Of a DNA stretch of 64,000 nt, positions 38,049 through 46,668 are shown one piece after another. Each line of letters opens with the position of its first letter. Within the stretch, counting starts at the first letter, position 1. Both the position numbers and the translations under genes were made by a program. Below the pieces are notes generated by a model, which worked only from the letters and a program-made list of their open reading frames with translations, was not told the origin of the DNA and did not search any database. This DNA is from Paenisporosarcina sp. FSL H8-0542 (lineage in GTDB: Bacteria; Bacillota; Bacilli; Bacillales_A; Planococcaceae), in assembly GCF_038632915.1 (NCBI RefSeq), contig NZ_CP152050.1, positions 1,003,501 to 1,067,500 on the forward strand, given 5' to 3'.

Positions 38049-38108
38049 TTGAGTAGAATTAGAAGACAGCGAATTCAAGTTGTATTGGCTTTTTCTTGTG
38101 TGAAGTAA
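38049..38108 (+). CDS. 19-residue frame in the last cassette
   Basis: TTG start after GGGGTGAAAACA, reading MSRIRRQRIQVVLAFSCVK. Its ribosome site is strong, but the product is tiny. It may be a truncated gene start. Confidence 0.3.
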   Translation: MSRIRRQRIQVVLAFSCVK

Positions 38109-38129
38109 ACAAATATCCTAACATGCCTG

Positions 38130-38155
38130 TTGAAATAACGGGTGCTTTAACTCAA
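38130..38155 (+). repeat. Terminal left repeat of the island
   Basis: TTGAAATAACGGGTGCTTTA then ACTCAA. Last recognisable copy. The 250 bp from here to 38406 is AT-rich, with no assigned feature. Confidence 0.78.
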
Positions 38156-38406
38156 AATGAATAAAATTTTATATATAATAATGCAAGGTTTTAAGCATTT
38201 GTTGATATTCTTTTTGAGTGTGAATGTTTGAAAGCTAAGTAACCTAAGGATATGATAAAGGAAAGATTTTCAAGAAAAATTCCTCAAGGATAGATTCGTA
38301 TATTCATGTTTTTCTCCTTCAAAAAATAGTTCTTGCAAATATTTTCCCCAATTCAGTATGAAGGACTGGCATTAAAGCAACTAGAAATGTTTGAAGGAGA
38401 TTGTTA

Positions 38407-39231
38407 ATGGAATATGTTTTATTGGTAATTGTGGGATTGATATCTGGCATCGTGGGTGCATTGGTTGGTTTAGGTGGAGGGATCATTCTGGTGCCTGCGA
38501 CTCTTTACATTGGTGGAACACTTGGATTGATTCCAGGAATTACTCCTCAGAATGTCGTTGGACTTTCTGTTATTATGATGATTTTTACGGGACTAGCCTC
38601 TACATTGACCTACATGAAATCAAAAACAGTTGATTACCGCAGTGGTCTGATCTTTTTTGCTGGAAGTGTTCCAGGAACGATTTTAGGAGCTTGGGTGAAC
38701 AAAGGTTTGGATTTGCCTTCATTTAATTTGTATTTTGGCATTTTAATGATAATTATTTCAACCATATTAATGGTTCGGAAATATTTAAAGCCTGTAGAGT
38801 GGTTTGTGAAACATGGTAAGCAAAAGACTTTCACAGATGCTAACGGACAAAATTACATATACGGGTATCCTGTATGGTTCGCACTGTTATTGACCTGCGG
38901 AATTGGTTTCGCTTCTGGATTGTTTGGGATAGGTGGTGGGTCTATAATTGTACCAGCCATGATTTTACTATTCTTATTCCCACCACACGTTGCGGTCGGA
39001 ACTTCCATGTTCATGGTGTTCTTATCCGCTTTGGTTAACTCAGCCAGCCATATTTCGCTTGGGAATGTTCCGTGGTTATATACAATTCCAGTCGTACCGG
39101 CTGCTTATATTGGAGCCAAAATAGGAGCAAACTTAAATCAACGTATCCAATCGGAAACATTGGTATTTGCTCTGCGTATAATTTTATTATTACTTGGTGT
39201 TCGCTCGATTGCTGCAGGACTGATGGGATAA
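38407..39231 (+). CDS. TSUP/TauE-family membrane transporter (YunE-like)
   Basis: 274 residues from ATG 38407, with AAGGAGAT upstream. Eight or so membrane segments and the duplicated motif typical of TSUP: GALVGLGGGIILVPATL near residue 20 and ASGLFGIGGGSIIVPAMIL near 165. The family exports or imports sulfite, sulfonates or related anions. It is followed after 12 bp by the yunD homologue, the same order as B. subtilis yunE and yunD. Confidence 0.9.
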   Translation: MEYVLLVIVGLISGIVGALVGLGGGIILVPATLYIGGTLGLIPGITPQNVVGLSVIMMIFTGLASTLTYMKSKTVDYRSGLIFFAGSVPGTILGAWVNKGLDLPSFNLYFGILMIIISTILMVRKYLKPVEWFVKHGKQKTFTDANGQNYIYGYPVWFALLLTCGIGFASGLFGIGGGSIIVPAMILLFLFPPHVAVGTSMFMVFLSALVNSASHISLGNVPWLYTIPVVPAAYIGAKIGANLNQRIQSETLVFALRIILLLLGVRSIAAGLMG

Positions 39232-39243
39232 GGAGTTGGCCAA

Positions 39244-40614
39244 ATGATTGAAACCATTCATTTTTATCATACTAATGATTTACATAGTCATTTTCAGCAT
39301 TGGCCACGTATTCATGAGCTCGTGACAGCACGAAAAAAATGGCATGTTGAAGAAGGCGAATCGAGTTTCACGATAGACTTGGGAGATCATATCGACCGTT
39401 CCCATATTTTCACGGAAGGAACGCTCGGCAAAGGAAATGTGAATCTCTTAAATGAAGCTCTATATGACGTTGCTACTATAGGTAACAATGAAGGTATAAC
39501 TTTGTCATACGATGAATTAGAAAATCTTTATGAAGATGCACAATTTAAAGTCGTGGTAGGAAACTTGTTTAATCAAAATGGGGAAGTTCCAAATTGGTTA
39601 TTGCCAACCACTGTTCTTACAACGATGCATGGTACAAAGATAGGTGTGACAGCCCTAACTGCTGAATACACTCAGTTTTATGAACAGCTCGGATGGCAAG
39701 TAACGGATGCATTTGTAGCTTTAAAAGCCCATGTTGAGCAACTAAAAGGTGAAACTGACGTCATCATTTGTATGTCTCATTTGGGGATTCAAGCAGATGA
39801 AGAAATGGCTGAGCAAATTCCCGAAATTGATGTCATTTTTGGGGCACACACTCATCACATTTTACATGAAGGAAAGCTGGTCAATCGTTCTCTGTTAGCA
39901 GCCGCTGGCAAGTTTGGATATTACGTAGGGCATGTGACTCTAGAATACGATTTGGAAAAGAAAGAAGTTATAAAGAAACATGCACTTTTGTACGATACAA
40001 ATGAATTGCAAGAAAGTGTCGACGAAGAAGGATTTCTAAATAATTTGGTCAATGTGGGCAAAAACCTTTTATCAGTTCCAGCGTTTTACCAAAAGGAACA
40101 TCTTCCAAAAGAATGGTTCAAGGATTCCGCTTTGTCGACTTATTTTGGGAACGCATTAACCACATTTTGTAACACCGAATGTGCCCTGTTCAATGCAGGC
40201 TTGTTCTTAACGGACTTACATAGAGGAGAAATATCACATTTTGATATTCACCAAATGATGCCTCATCCAATCAACCCTTGTGTCATTGAACTGACTGGAG
40301 AACAATTAAAAGATATTTACAACTTGTCGTTAAATGAAAGCTGGCCAAATCTTGAAATTAAAGGACTGGGCTTTCGTGGGGTAGTGATGGGTAAAATGAT
40401 TACCCATCAATTTAAGGTAGTTGAGGATGATTTGTTTATACGTGGGCGTCTCATTGAACCTACAGTCAAGGTTCGATTGGCAACTCTTGATATGTTCACA
40501 TTTGGTTATTTCTTTCCAGCATTCAAAGAATTGCCAAAGACTTACTTTATGCCAGAATTCATTCGTGACATTCTAATTGCATATGGTCAAAAGAACGAAT
40601 ATAGGAATAATTGA
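39244..40614 (+). CDS. 5'-nucleotidase/metallophosphatase (YunD-like)
   Basis: 456 residues. The calcineurin-like N-terminal domain has FYHTNDLHSHFQHW, IDLGDHIDRS, GNNEG, MSHLG and FGAHTHH, which supply the two-metal site. The C-terminal domain (about 290-456) is the 5'-nucleotidase substrate domain. There is no signal peptide, so it acts inside the cell, like YunD. It could dephosphorylate nucleotides or 2',3'-cyclic nucleotides. Its terminator overlaps the yunB ribosome site. Confidence 0.9.
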   Translation: MIETIHFYHTNDLHSHFQHWPRIHELVTARKKWHVEEGESSFTIDLGDHIDRSHIFTEGTLGKGNVNLLNEALYDVATIGNNEGITLSYDELENLYEDAQFKVVVGNLFNQNGEVPNWLLPTTVLTTMHGTKIGVTALTAEYTQFYEQLGWQVTDAFVALKAHVEQLKGETDVIICMSHLGIQADEEMAEQIPEIDVIFGAHTHHILHEGKLVNRSLLAAAGKFGYYVGHVTLEYDLEKKEVIKKHALLYDTNELQESVDEEGFLNNLVNVGKNLLSVPAFYQKEHLPKEWFKDSALSTYFGNALTTFCNTECALFNAGLFLTDLHRGEISHFDIHQMMPHPINPCVIELTGEQLKDIYNLSLNESWPNLEIKGLGFRGVVMGKMITHQFKVVEDDLFIRGRLIEPTVKVRLATLDMFTFGYFFPAFKELPKTYFMPEFIRDILIAYGQKNEYRNN

Positions 40615-40652
40615 GGCTTCCTGGTCGTAACATGACCTAGGAGGCTTTTTTT
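40613..40652 (+). terminator. Terminator of yunD, containing the yunB ribosome site
   Basis: GCTTCCTGGTC pairs with GACCTAGGAGGC with one bulge, followed by seven T. The right arm includes AGGAGG, which is the yunB Shine-Dalgarno sequence. Confidence 0.8.
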
Positions 40653-41444
40653 GTGCGATTACGTAAAATATCAAAAAGGTCAGTTTATTGGAAAGGGAAT
40701 AACATTGTTCCTTTGCTATTTGTTTTTATCGTGATCTCCGTTGCTTTAATGTTTTATCTCGTCAACGTTCGCCTGACTCCAATTTACTTAGATTATGCAG
40801 AAGTTCAATCCAATAAAATTGCCTCACTTGTCGTAAGTAAAGCAATCAACTCACGCACTGCTGATGTGATGGATGTAAATGATATAATTGAAGAAATACC
40901 AACGGACCAACCCAATATGGTAACGACGAAGTTCAAGACGGATATCATCAATCGGGTACAGGCGGAAACTAGTCAATTGGTGCAAACCCACTTGGAGCAG
41001 GCTGAAGAAGGGAACTTGGATAATTTACCTTATTTAGATGACATCGAGTATGATCCACAGGCAATGGAAGATAACGGTGGAATTGTGTTTTATGTACCGC
41101 TTGGTCAAGCAACGAATATCCCGCTTCTTGGTAATCTGGGACCAAAAATTCCTATAAGATTCCATGTGATCGGCAATGTGCAATCAGACGTAAAATACGA
41201 AATCACGGAGTTTGGCATTAACAATGCAATGGTTGACGTGAGCATTGTTATTGAGGTCACTGTACAAGTCATTGTGCCGCTGGCAACTAAATCGACGAAA
41301 ATTAAACGAAAAATACCTGTTGCACTAGGAATCATCCGAGGACAGGTTCCTCAGATCTATACAAAAGGTGAAGGAAATACTCAACCTTCAGTAGAAGTAC
41401 CATTACAGCCCCCAGCAGCCCCAACTTCACCACCACCTGAATGA
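40653..41444 (+). CDS. yunB: Sporulation protein YunB
   Basis: 263 residues from GTG 40653, nine bases after AGGAGG. One N-terminal membrane segment (PLLFVFIVISVALMFYLV), then the conserved YunB body with AEVQSNKIASLVVSKAI and IRFHVIGNVQSDVKYEITEFGINNA. The Pro-rich tail (PPAAPTSPPPE) is an extra. YunB is needed for normal sporulation in B. subtilis. This supports an endospore-forming host. A terminator lies at 41516. Confidence 0.93.
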   Translation: MRLRKISKRSVYWKGNNIVPLLFVFIVISVALMFYLVNVRLTPIYLDYAEVQSNKIASLVVSKAINSRTADVMDVNDIIEEIPTDQPNMVTTKFKTDIINRVQAETSQLVQTHLEQAEEGNLDNLPYLDDIEYDPQAMEDNGGIVFYVPLGQATNIPLLGNLGPKIPIRFHVIGNVQSDVKYEITEFGINNAMVDVSIVIEVTVQVIVPLATKSTKIKRKIPVALGIIRGQVPQIYTKGEGNTQPSVEVPLQPPAAPTSPPPE

Positions 41445-41515
41445 GTTCGTACAAAGAGACCAGAGGGAGAGGTATCACGGTAAGTTAAGATGCATGCTGG
41501 TTCAAAATTAAAAGC

Positions 41516-41556
41516 AAAAATAAAGCTCCTCTTACACAGAGAAGCTTTATTTTTTG
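41516..41556 (+). terminator. Terminator of yunB
   Basis: AAAATAAAGCT pairs with AGCTTTATTTT, with a T run at the end. Confidence 0.8.
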
Positions 41557-41650
41557 ATTCCAGAGAAGGTTGTGGGACGTGTTCGAATATGGTACATTGA
41601 CAACAGTGAGTTACTTGCCTACATAGTCTGAAAAGAATGGGGTTACAATC

Positions 41651-42574
41651 ATGACAACTAAACAAACACATATTCGAAAACCAGCTTGGTTAAAGATTAA
41701 ATTAAATACGAATGACAATTATAAAGGTCTTAAGAAAATGATGCGTGAAAACAATTTAAATACTGTATGTGAAGAAGCGAAATGCCCAAACATTCACGAA
41801 TGCTGGGGTACTCGACGTACAGCAACGTTCATGATTTTAGGTGCAATTTGTACACGTGCATGTCGTTTCTGTGCAGTTAAGACGGGTTTACCGAATGAAC
41901 TTGATTTAGCAGAGCCAGAACGTGTAGCAGATTCAGTTGTCATGATGAATCTAAAACATGTCGTCGTAACCGCGGTTGCGCGAGATGATTTAAAAGACGG
42001 TGGTTCTGCTGTATTCGCAGAAACTGTGCGTGCCATTCGTCGCAAAAACCCATTCACAACGATCGAAGTTTTGCCTTCTGATATGGGTGGGATAGAGGAA
42101 AATCTACAAATGCTGATGGATGCAAAACCTGATATTTTAAACCATAATATAGAAACAGTTCGTCGTTTAACACCGAGAGTTCGTGCACGAGCAAAGTACG
42201 ATCGTTCTCTAGAATTTTTACGTCGTTCAAAAGAAATGCAACCTGATATTCCAACAAAATCTTCTCTTATGGTGGGTCTAGGTGAAACAAAAGAAGAGAT
42301 TATTGAAGTAATGGATGATCTGCGAGCAAACAATGTGGATATTATGACAATTGGGCAGTACCTACAGCCATCTAAAAAACATATTGCAGTTCAAAAATAT
42401 TATTCACCGCTCGAATTTGGAGAACTACGTAAAATTGCGATGTCCAAAGGTTTCTCACACTGTGAAGCGGGACCATTGGTTCGTAGCAGTTACCATGCGG
42501 ATGAACAGGTAAATGCAGCAGCAAAAGAAAAACAGCGTCTTGGTGACGAGCAATTAACTCTCACAACAAGTTGA
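41651..42574 (+). CDS. lipA: Lipoyl synthase
   Basis: 307 residues. A radical-SAM enzyme that inserts two sulfurs into the octanoyl chain on carrier proteins such as GcvH. The SAM cluster motif is CTRACRFC (Cys67, 71, 74), and the auxiliary cluster Cys are 40, 45 and 51 in [12 protein letters not shown]. The RSSYHADEQ end is also conserved. GGGGTTAC is a weak ribosome site. It is next to yutD, as in B. subtilis. Confidence 0.97.
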   Translation: MTTKQTHIRKPAWLKIKLNTNDNYKGLKKMMRENNLNTVCEEAKCPNIHECWGTRRTATFMILGAICTRACRFCAVKTGLPNELDLAEPERVADSVVMMNLKHVVVTAVARDDLKDGGSAVFAETVRAIRRKNPFTTIEVLPSDMGGIEENLQMLMDAKPDILNHNIETVRRLTPRVRARAKYDRSLEFLRRSKEMQPDIPTKSSLMVGLGETKEEIIEVMDDLRANNVDIMTIGQYLQPSKKHIAVQKYYSPLEFGELRKIAMSKGFSHCEAGPLVRSSYHADEQVNAAAKEKQRLGDEQLTLTTS

Positions 42575-42588
42575 TGGAGCGTGAATTG

Positions 42589-42942
42589 ATGATTACAATC
42601 GATCGATGGGAATATGAAATTCTGATAGATTATCGGGAAGCATTTAAAGAAGAGGCTTTTCAAGATCGTTATAGTGAAATTTTAAATAAATATGATTACA
42701 TTTTGGGCGACTGGGGTTATGGACAACTTCGCCTGAAAGGTTTCTTTGATGATAAAAATCAAAAAGCGACTTATGATACGAAAGTCAGTACGTTACAGGA
42801 TTATTTGTATGAATACTGTAATTTTGGATGTGCGTACTTCATATTAAAAAAATCTGGACCAGCAAAACCGGTAGCAATTTTAGCTGCAATAGAAGAAACA
42901 CCACAAACAGAAAACCTCGATTTGGATGTTCCATCATCCTAA
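42589..42942 (+). CDS. yutD: YutD family protein
   Basis: 117 residues from ATG 42589, with GGAG eight bases upstream; an in-frame ATG at 42574 touches the lipA stop and has no site. The conserved SEILNKYDYILGDWGYGQLRLKG block is near residue 30, with YEYCNFGCAYFILKK later. YutD function is not established. Close linkage with lipA suggests co-transcription. Confidence 0.9.
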   Translation: MITIDRWEYEILIDYREAFKEEAFQDRYSEILNKYDYILGDWGYGQLRLKGFFDDKNQKATYDTKVSTLQDYLYEYCNFGCAYFILKKSGPAKPVAILAAIEETPQTENLDLDVPSS

Positions 42943-42956
42943 TCGAGGTTTTTTCT
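42912..42956 (+). terminator. Terminator of lipA-yutD
   Basis: AACCTCGATT pairs with AATCGAGGTT, then a T run. It overlaps the yutD stop codon. Confidence 0.85.
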
Positions 42957-42999
42957 TATCCTAAGACTCAGTTAAACGTTATCGATGTGTGTCTCATTC

Positions 43000-43145
43000 T
43001 TCAAAAGTGCTACTCCTGCGGTTACTCGTCGCAAAGAATATGATCAAAACTACCTTTGACCATATTCTTTGGGGCTTGCTAGGTGCAAAGATAGTTCGTC
43101 CGCGGAAAGGGGCAAAGATTCCTGCTTTTTATAAAATCAACAATG
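43000..43145. repeat. Decayed GC-richer Bacillales repeat
   Basis: Fragments ACTCCTGCGG, CTCGTCGC and GTCCGCGGAAAGG resemble the widespread Bacillales hairpin repeat seen intact at 58804. An inner hairpin of 16 bp (AAAGAATATGATCAAA, 43033-43048, with 43055-43070) is present. No T run, so it is not a terminator. Confidence 0.5.
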
Positions 43146-43150
43146 AATGC

Positions 43151-43417
43151 TTAGCCTAATAATTCCTGCAAATAATCGCGTAGTTCTGCGGCTTCTTCTT
43201 TGTTGCGGTTATAGACATGTTCCAAATAACCTTCTTCTTCTAAATCATCAGAGCCCAATATAGCAAAACGATTATATTGAATATCCATTACGAGTACTTT
43301 TCCGAAAAAACGGCTACTTTGCAAAATTGCTAAATCATATCGTTGAGACTCACCTGTAAAGCTAACAAATCTCGTTTTTGTATCTTCCACATCATCATAT
43401 AAGAAAAATCGTTCCAT
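43151..43417 (-). CDS. DUF3055 family protein
   Basis: 88 residues. The start MERFFLYDDVEDTKTRFVSF and the FAILGSDDLEEEGYLEHVY block fit the DUF3055 family of small soluble Bacillales proteins of unknown function. GGAGAAC precedes the ATG. It is alone on the minus strand between yutD and yutE homologues, and its position matches the B. subtilis yut cluster. Confidence 0.85.
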   Translation of the reverse strand: MERFFLYDDVEDTKTRFVSFTGESQRYDLAILQSSRFFGKVLVMDIQYNRFAILGSDDLEEEGYLEHVYNRNKEEAAELRDYLQELLG

Positions 43418-43505
43418 TTGGCAGTTCTCCTTCCACTCCTAGCAATTATGGTACTATAGGATGGAAAAGACAATCAACTTAGAACTGATAAAGTGAGGGA
43501 ACCTT

Positions 43506-43952
43506 ATGTATTTTGTAGACCGAAAAAAAATTAATCATACATTGAAGTATATGACAACACTTATGGAAATGCTGGAGACATCAGTGAATTCTTCTATGAA
43601 TGAATTTGAAAAATTGGCATTGGAGCGAATTGCTCAAAACATTATCGAGTCCATGATTGATGTTGGGAATTCCATGATAGACGGCTTCATTATGAGAGAC
43701 CCAGGCAGCTATGATGACATCATTGACATATTGACTGACGAAAAAGTGATATCTGTTGAGATGGACGCACCTCTAAAAGAAGTAATTGGACTTCGTAAAA
43801 TGCTGGTGCGAGATTTTATGAGCGTTAATCATAAGGAAGTGCAAACTATATTGCAATCAAATTTCCAGGAGTTAAGACAATTTCCAGCGAGTATTGAGCA
43901 TTATTTAACGCATGAACTTGGGCCAGTGTCTGCATTTTTACCAGAGGATTAA
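43506..43952 (+). CDS. yutE: HepT-like/DUF86 protein (YutE-like)
   Basis: 148 residues, all helical. The HepT/DUF86 fold is suggested by LERIAQNIIESMIDVGNSMI near residue 40 and the LRKMLVRDFMSVNH segment near 98. Classical HepT toxins keep RX4HXY and a MntA antitoxin partner. Here the His is not in the standard place and no MntA gene is present, so a toxin role is doubtful. It lies two bases before yutF. Confidence 0.82.
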   Translation: MYFVDRKKINHTLKYMTTLMEMLETSVNSSMNEFEKLALERIAQNIIESMIDVGNSMIDGFIMRDPGSYDDIIDILTDEKVISVEMDAPLKEVIGLRKMLVRDFMSVNHKEVQTILQSNFQELRQFPASIEHYLTHELGPVSAFLPED

Positions 43953-43954
43953 GC

Positions 43955-44716
43955 ATGAAAACTTATAAATGTTATTGCATTGACCTGGATGGAACAGTCT
44001 ATCGTGGTAAACAGCCGATAAAAGAAACAGTACAATTTGTTCACCATTTACAACACCAAGGAATAGAACCTTTTTTTGTGACTAATAATGCTTCTCAGAC
44101 ACCGGACCAAGTGCTATCGAAGCTTGCAGGCTTTGGGATTATAGCAAAGCGCAGTCATATTATGACTTCTGCTTTGGCGGCAGCGAAGTACATTGCACTT
44201 CACTACCCTGGAAAAGAAGTTTCAATGATTGGGGAAAGTGGATTGAGGGAATCACTTCTTGAGAAAGGAGTGTGTATAGTGCCTTCTTCGAAAGAAGTGT
44301 TTGTGATGGGAATCGACCGGGATATCACATATGAGAAAATTGCACAGGCCTGTCTGGACATCAGACAAGGAGCAACGTTTATATCTACAAACAGTGATCG
44401 TGCTTTCCCAAATGAAAGAGGCTTGATGCCAGGTAATGGTGCGTTTACAGCGTTGATTCAAAGTTCTACTGGAGTTGAACCTATTTATATAGGAAAGCCG
44501 CATGGTCATATGCTTGAAATGATTCAGCTTGAACATCAGTATTCAAAAGAGGATATGGTGATGATTGGAGACAATTATGATACCGATATTATGGCGGGAA
44601 TAAATTTTGGAATTGACACGATTCACGTCAATACGGGTGTGACTTCTACGGAAGAAGCATTGCTGAAACCAGAACGTCCAACTGTAACTCTTGAAAATTT
44701 AGTGGAATGCATATAA
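43955..44716 (+). CDS. yutF: HAD-IIA phosphatase YutF
   Basis: 253 residues. Motif I YCIDLDGTVYRGK, motif II VTNNASQTPDQV and motif IV MVMIGDNYDTDIMAGI place it in the HAD-IIA (NagD-like) group, as YutF of B. subtilis. It dephosphorylates small phosphates; the natural substrate is unknown to me. It is translationally close to yutE, two bases upstream. Confidence 0.93.
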   Translation: MKTYKCYCIDLDGTVYRGKQPIKETVQFVHHLQHQGIEPFFVTNNASQTPDQVLSKLAGFGIIAKRSHIMTSALAAAKYIALHYPGKEVSMIGESGLRESLLEKGVCIVPSSKEVFVMGIDRDITYEKIAQACLDIRQGATFISTNSDRAFPNERGLMPGNGAFTALIQSSTGVEPIYIGKPHGHMLEMIQLEHQYSKEDMVMIGDNYDTDIMAGINFGIDTIHVNTGVTSTEEALLKPERPTVTLENLVECI

Positions 44717-44718
44717 AA

Positions 44719-44745
44719 AAGGAGCTGCATCTACGCAGCTCCTGA
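44719..44745 (-). terminator. Terminator of yuzB
   Basis: GGAGCTGC pairs with GCAGCTCC around CATCTA. The A run on its left gives a U run on the minus strand. Confidence 0.83.
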
Positions 44746-44748
44746 GTA

Positions 44749-44997
44749 TTAAAAAAGTGGATTTTCATCTATATATTCATAAATCTTCTTAGTAAGCTCA
44801 TCTGGCGAATCAGCTTCTACGACATCACCATTAACAACTGCAAAAAAAGATTCAGCACATTTTGTACAATAACTTAAACACCCGTATTCCAGAACGTCTA
44901 AATTTGGGTCTCGTTCTAATTGTTCAAACGTTTTTTGCGAACCATTCGCTAAATTACTGACACAAAATTCTACCATTGGATTAAACACGTTCTTCAC
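44749..44997 (-). CDS. yuzB: YuzB family protein (DUF1450)
   Basis: 82 residues. The hallmark EFCVSNLANGSQKTFEQLERDPNLDVLEYGC (split here for length) and LSYCTKCAESFFAVVNG contain Cys residues arranged like a thioredoxin-like ferredoxin fold (Cys-x9-11 and CxxC). It may bind a metal or a cluster; function unknown. Monocistronic, next to yutJ, as in B. subtilis. Confidence 0.9.
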   Translation of the reverse strand: MKNVFNPMVEFCVSNLANGSQKTFEQLERDPNLDVLEYGCLSYCTKCAESFFAVVNGDVVEADSPDELTKKIYEYIDENPLF

Positions 44998-45133
44998 CTC
45001 GCTACATCGCCATGCTACTCTTTTTTTTTTCGTTCGTCAATCCGAGTGTCTTATTGTGAAACTTCTCACAATGATTTATACTTACAACGTAAAGAGATAG
45101 ACTGTATATAAAATGCTCAAGGGAGATTTTTTT

Positions 45134-46204
45134 ATGAAAAACTTAGTTTTACTGGGTGGTGGATACGGCAACATGCGTATGTTGCTTCGTTTACTGCCAA
45201 ATAATAATTTACCTGAAGATGTACAAATTACATTAGTGGACCGTACACCATTCCATAGTTTGAAAACAGAGTTTTATGCATTGGCAGCAGGTACTGTTCC
45301 TGACCAGGAAGTCCGAGTATCCTATCCAGAACATGAACGTTTGAAAATGGTCTATGGCGAGGTCGTAGAAATCAACCGTGAAGAAAAAATGGTCGTGCTT
45401 TCTAATGACATACAAATCCCATATGATGATGTAGTAATTGGATTAGGTTGTGAAGACAAGTACCATGGTGTGCCTGGTGCAGACGAATTCACGTTAAGCA
45501 TTCAAACGATAGGTCGTTCACGTGAAACATTTAACAAACTATGTGGATTGCCATCTGGATCTGTTGTCGGGATTGTCGGAGCAGGATTAAGTGGAATCGA
45601 ACTTGCCAGCGAATTACGCGAATCACGTCCGGATTTAGGAATTAAATTGTTCGATCGAAGCCCACGTATTTTACGTGACTTCCCGGAACGATTAAGTAAT
45701 TTCGTGAAAAAATGGTTTGATACCCACAATGTCGAAGTCGTCAGTAATTCTAATATCACAAAAGTGGAGCCAACTGTTTTGCATAACCATGAAGAGACGA
45801 TTGAAGTGGATGCAGTGGTGTGGACAGCAGGTATTCAACCTGTCGCTCCTGTGAGAAACATGAATACGGAAACTGATTCAATTGGGCGTGTTGTGTTGTC
45901 TCAATACCATAACTTACCCGAAGATGAACATGTTTATGTGGTAGGTGACTGTGCAGCGTTGCCATATTCGCCAAGTGCACAAGTTGCGGAAGAACAAGCG
46001 GAACAAATTGTTGAAGTGCTTCAAGCACGTTGGAAAGGTAAAGAGCTGCCTGAAACGATGCCTGAAATCAAACTAAAAGGATTCTTGGGTTCTTTAGGGA
46101 AAAAACAAGGTTTTGCTTACTTGGCAGACCGTACAGTCACTGGACGTATCGCACGTTTACTAAAATCTGGTGTGCTATGGATGTACAAGTGGCATAACGG
46201 ATGA
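45134..46204 (+). CDS. yutJ: NAD(P)/FAD-dependent oxidoreductase (YutJ-like)
   Basis: 356 residues from ATG 45134, with AAGGGAG upstream. FAD motif LVLLGGGYGNMRMLLRLL at the N-terminus, NAD motif VGIVGAGLSGIELASELRES near 145, and VYVVGDCAALPYSPSAQVAEEQA near 275. Related to type II NADH dehydrogenases but shorter and without a clear membrane-binding C-terminus. It lies near the full NDH-2 gene at 47715. The electron acceptor is unknown. Confidence 0.9.
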   Translation: MKNLVLLGGGYGNMRMLLRLLPNNNLPEDVQITLVDRTPFHSLKTEFYALAAGTVPDQEVRVSYPEHERLKMVYGEVVEINREEKMVVLSNDIQIPYDDVVIGLGCEDKYHGVPGADEFTLSIQTIGRSRETFNKLCGLPSGSVVGIVGAGLSGIELASELRESRPDLGIKLFDRSPRILRDFPERLSNFVKKWFDTHNVEVVSNSNITKVEPTVLHNHEETIEVDAVVWTAGIQPVAPVRNMNTETDSIGRVVLSQYHNLPEDEHVYVVGDCAALPYSPSAQVAEEQAEQIVEVLQARWKGKELPETMPEIKLKGFLGSLGKKQGFAYLADRTVTGRIARLLKSGVLWMYKWHNG

Positions 46205-46212
46205 TGAATAGA

Positions 46213-46256
46213 AAGAGACCTGGAAGTGAAATATAACTTTCAGGTCTCATTTTTTG
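46213..46256. terminator. Terminator between yutJ and yuzD
   Basis: GAGACCTG pairs with CAGGTCTC, and inner GAAAG/CTTTC bases extend the stem; a T run follows on the plus strand. Confidence 0.8.
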
Positions 46257-46257
46257 T

Positions 46258-46584
46258 TTATTTACTGATAAAACCATGTTTTTCTAGTTCAACAAAAACG
46301 GGTTGCAGTTGGATATAGCCCTCGCCAACCACTTCTCCAGCAACTAAAACGAGTGGGAAAAAGTATTCTTCTTCCAATACTTGAGTGGCAATTTCTTGTT
46401 GTCGTTCATTATCCACTGGTTTTTCAATGTCAATATAGGTTATTTCATAAGGATGATTAGGGTATTTACGATCGATTGCCGCTTGCAACCATTCGTACGT
46501 ATCTTTGGATGTAGGTGCGTTTACACAGCTGGCACAAACGACATCTGCACCATAAATTTCAATTGAAACTAATTTTTTCTCCAT
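46258..46584 (-). CDS. yuzD: YuzD family thioredoxin-like protein (DUF1462)
   Basis: 108 residues. CxxC in GADVVCASCVNAPTS near residue 18, then TYEWLQAAIDRKYPN and a FFPLVLVAGEVVGEG strand. This fits the YuzD family, a disulfide-type small fold. It sits divergently from the NifU-like gene, which suggests a tie to Fe-S chemistry, but that is inferred. Confidence 0.9.
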   Translation of the reverse strand: MEKKLVSIEIYGADVVCASCVNAPTSKDTYEWLQAAIDRKYPNHPYEITYIDIEKPVDNERQQEIATQVLEEEYFFPLVLVAGEVVGEGYIQLQPVFVELEKHGFISK

Positions 46585-46668
46585 GATAATTTTCTCCGTT
46601 TCGTATGTACTGATGGATTTTTTCTTCTCTTCACATTATAATAATTATAAGGAAAGGGGTCGAAATAA

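Noticed and set aside
30660-38200. Complete integron
   Set aside because: No tyrosine recombinase of the IntI type is present, and the repeat arms do not fit the GTTRRRY core of classical attC sites. Only the layout is integron-like.
30660-38200. Prophage or ICE
   Set aside because: No phage structural, replication, conjugation or integrase genes; only one IS110-family transposase.
41794-42333. A 179-codon frame antisense to lipA
   Set aside because: Long only because of lipA codon use on the other strand; lipA motifs are intact, and no site or family motif supports the antisense frame.
43506-43952. HepT toxin of a toxin-antitoxin pair
   Set aside because: The standard RX4HXY motif is not clear and no MntA nucleotidyltransferase gene is adjacent; the gene is in conserved yut order.
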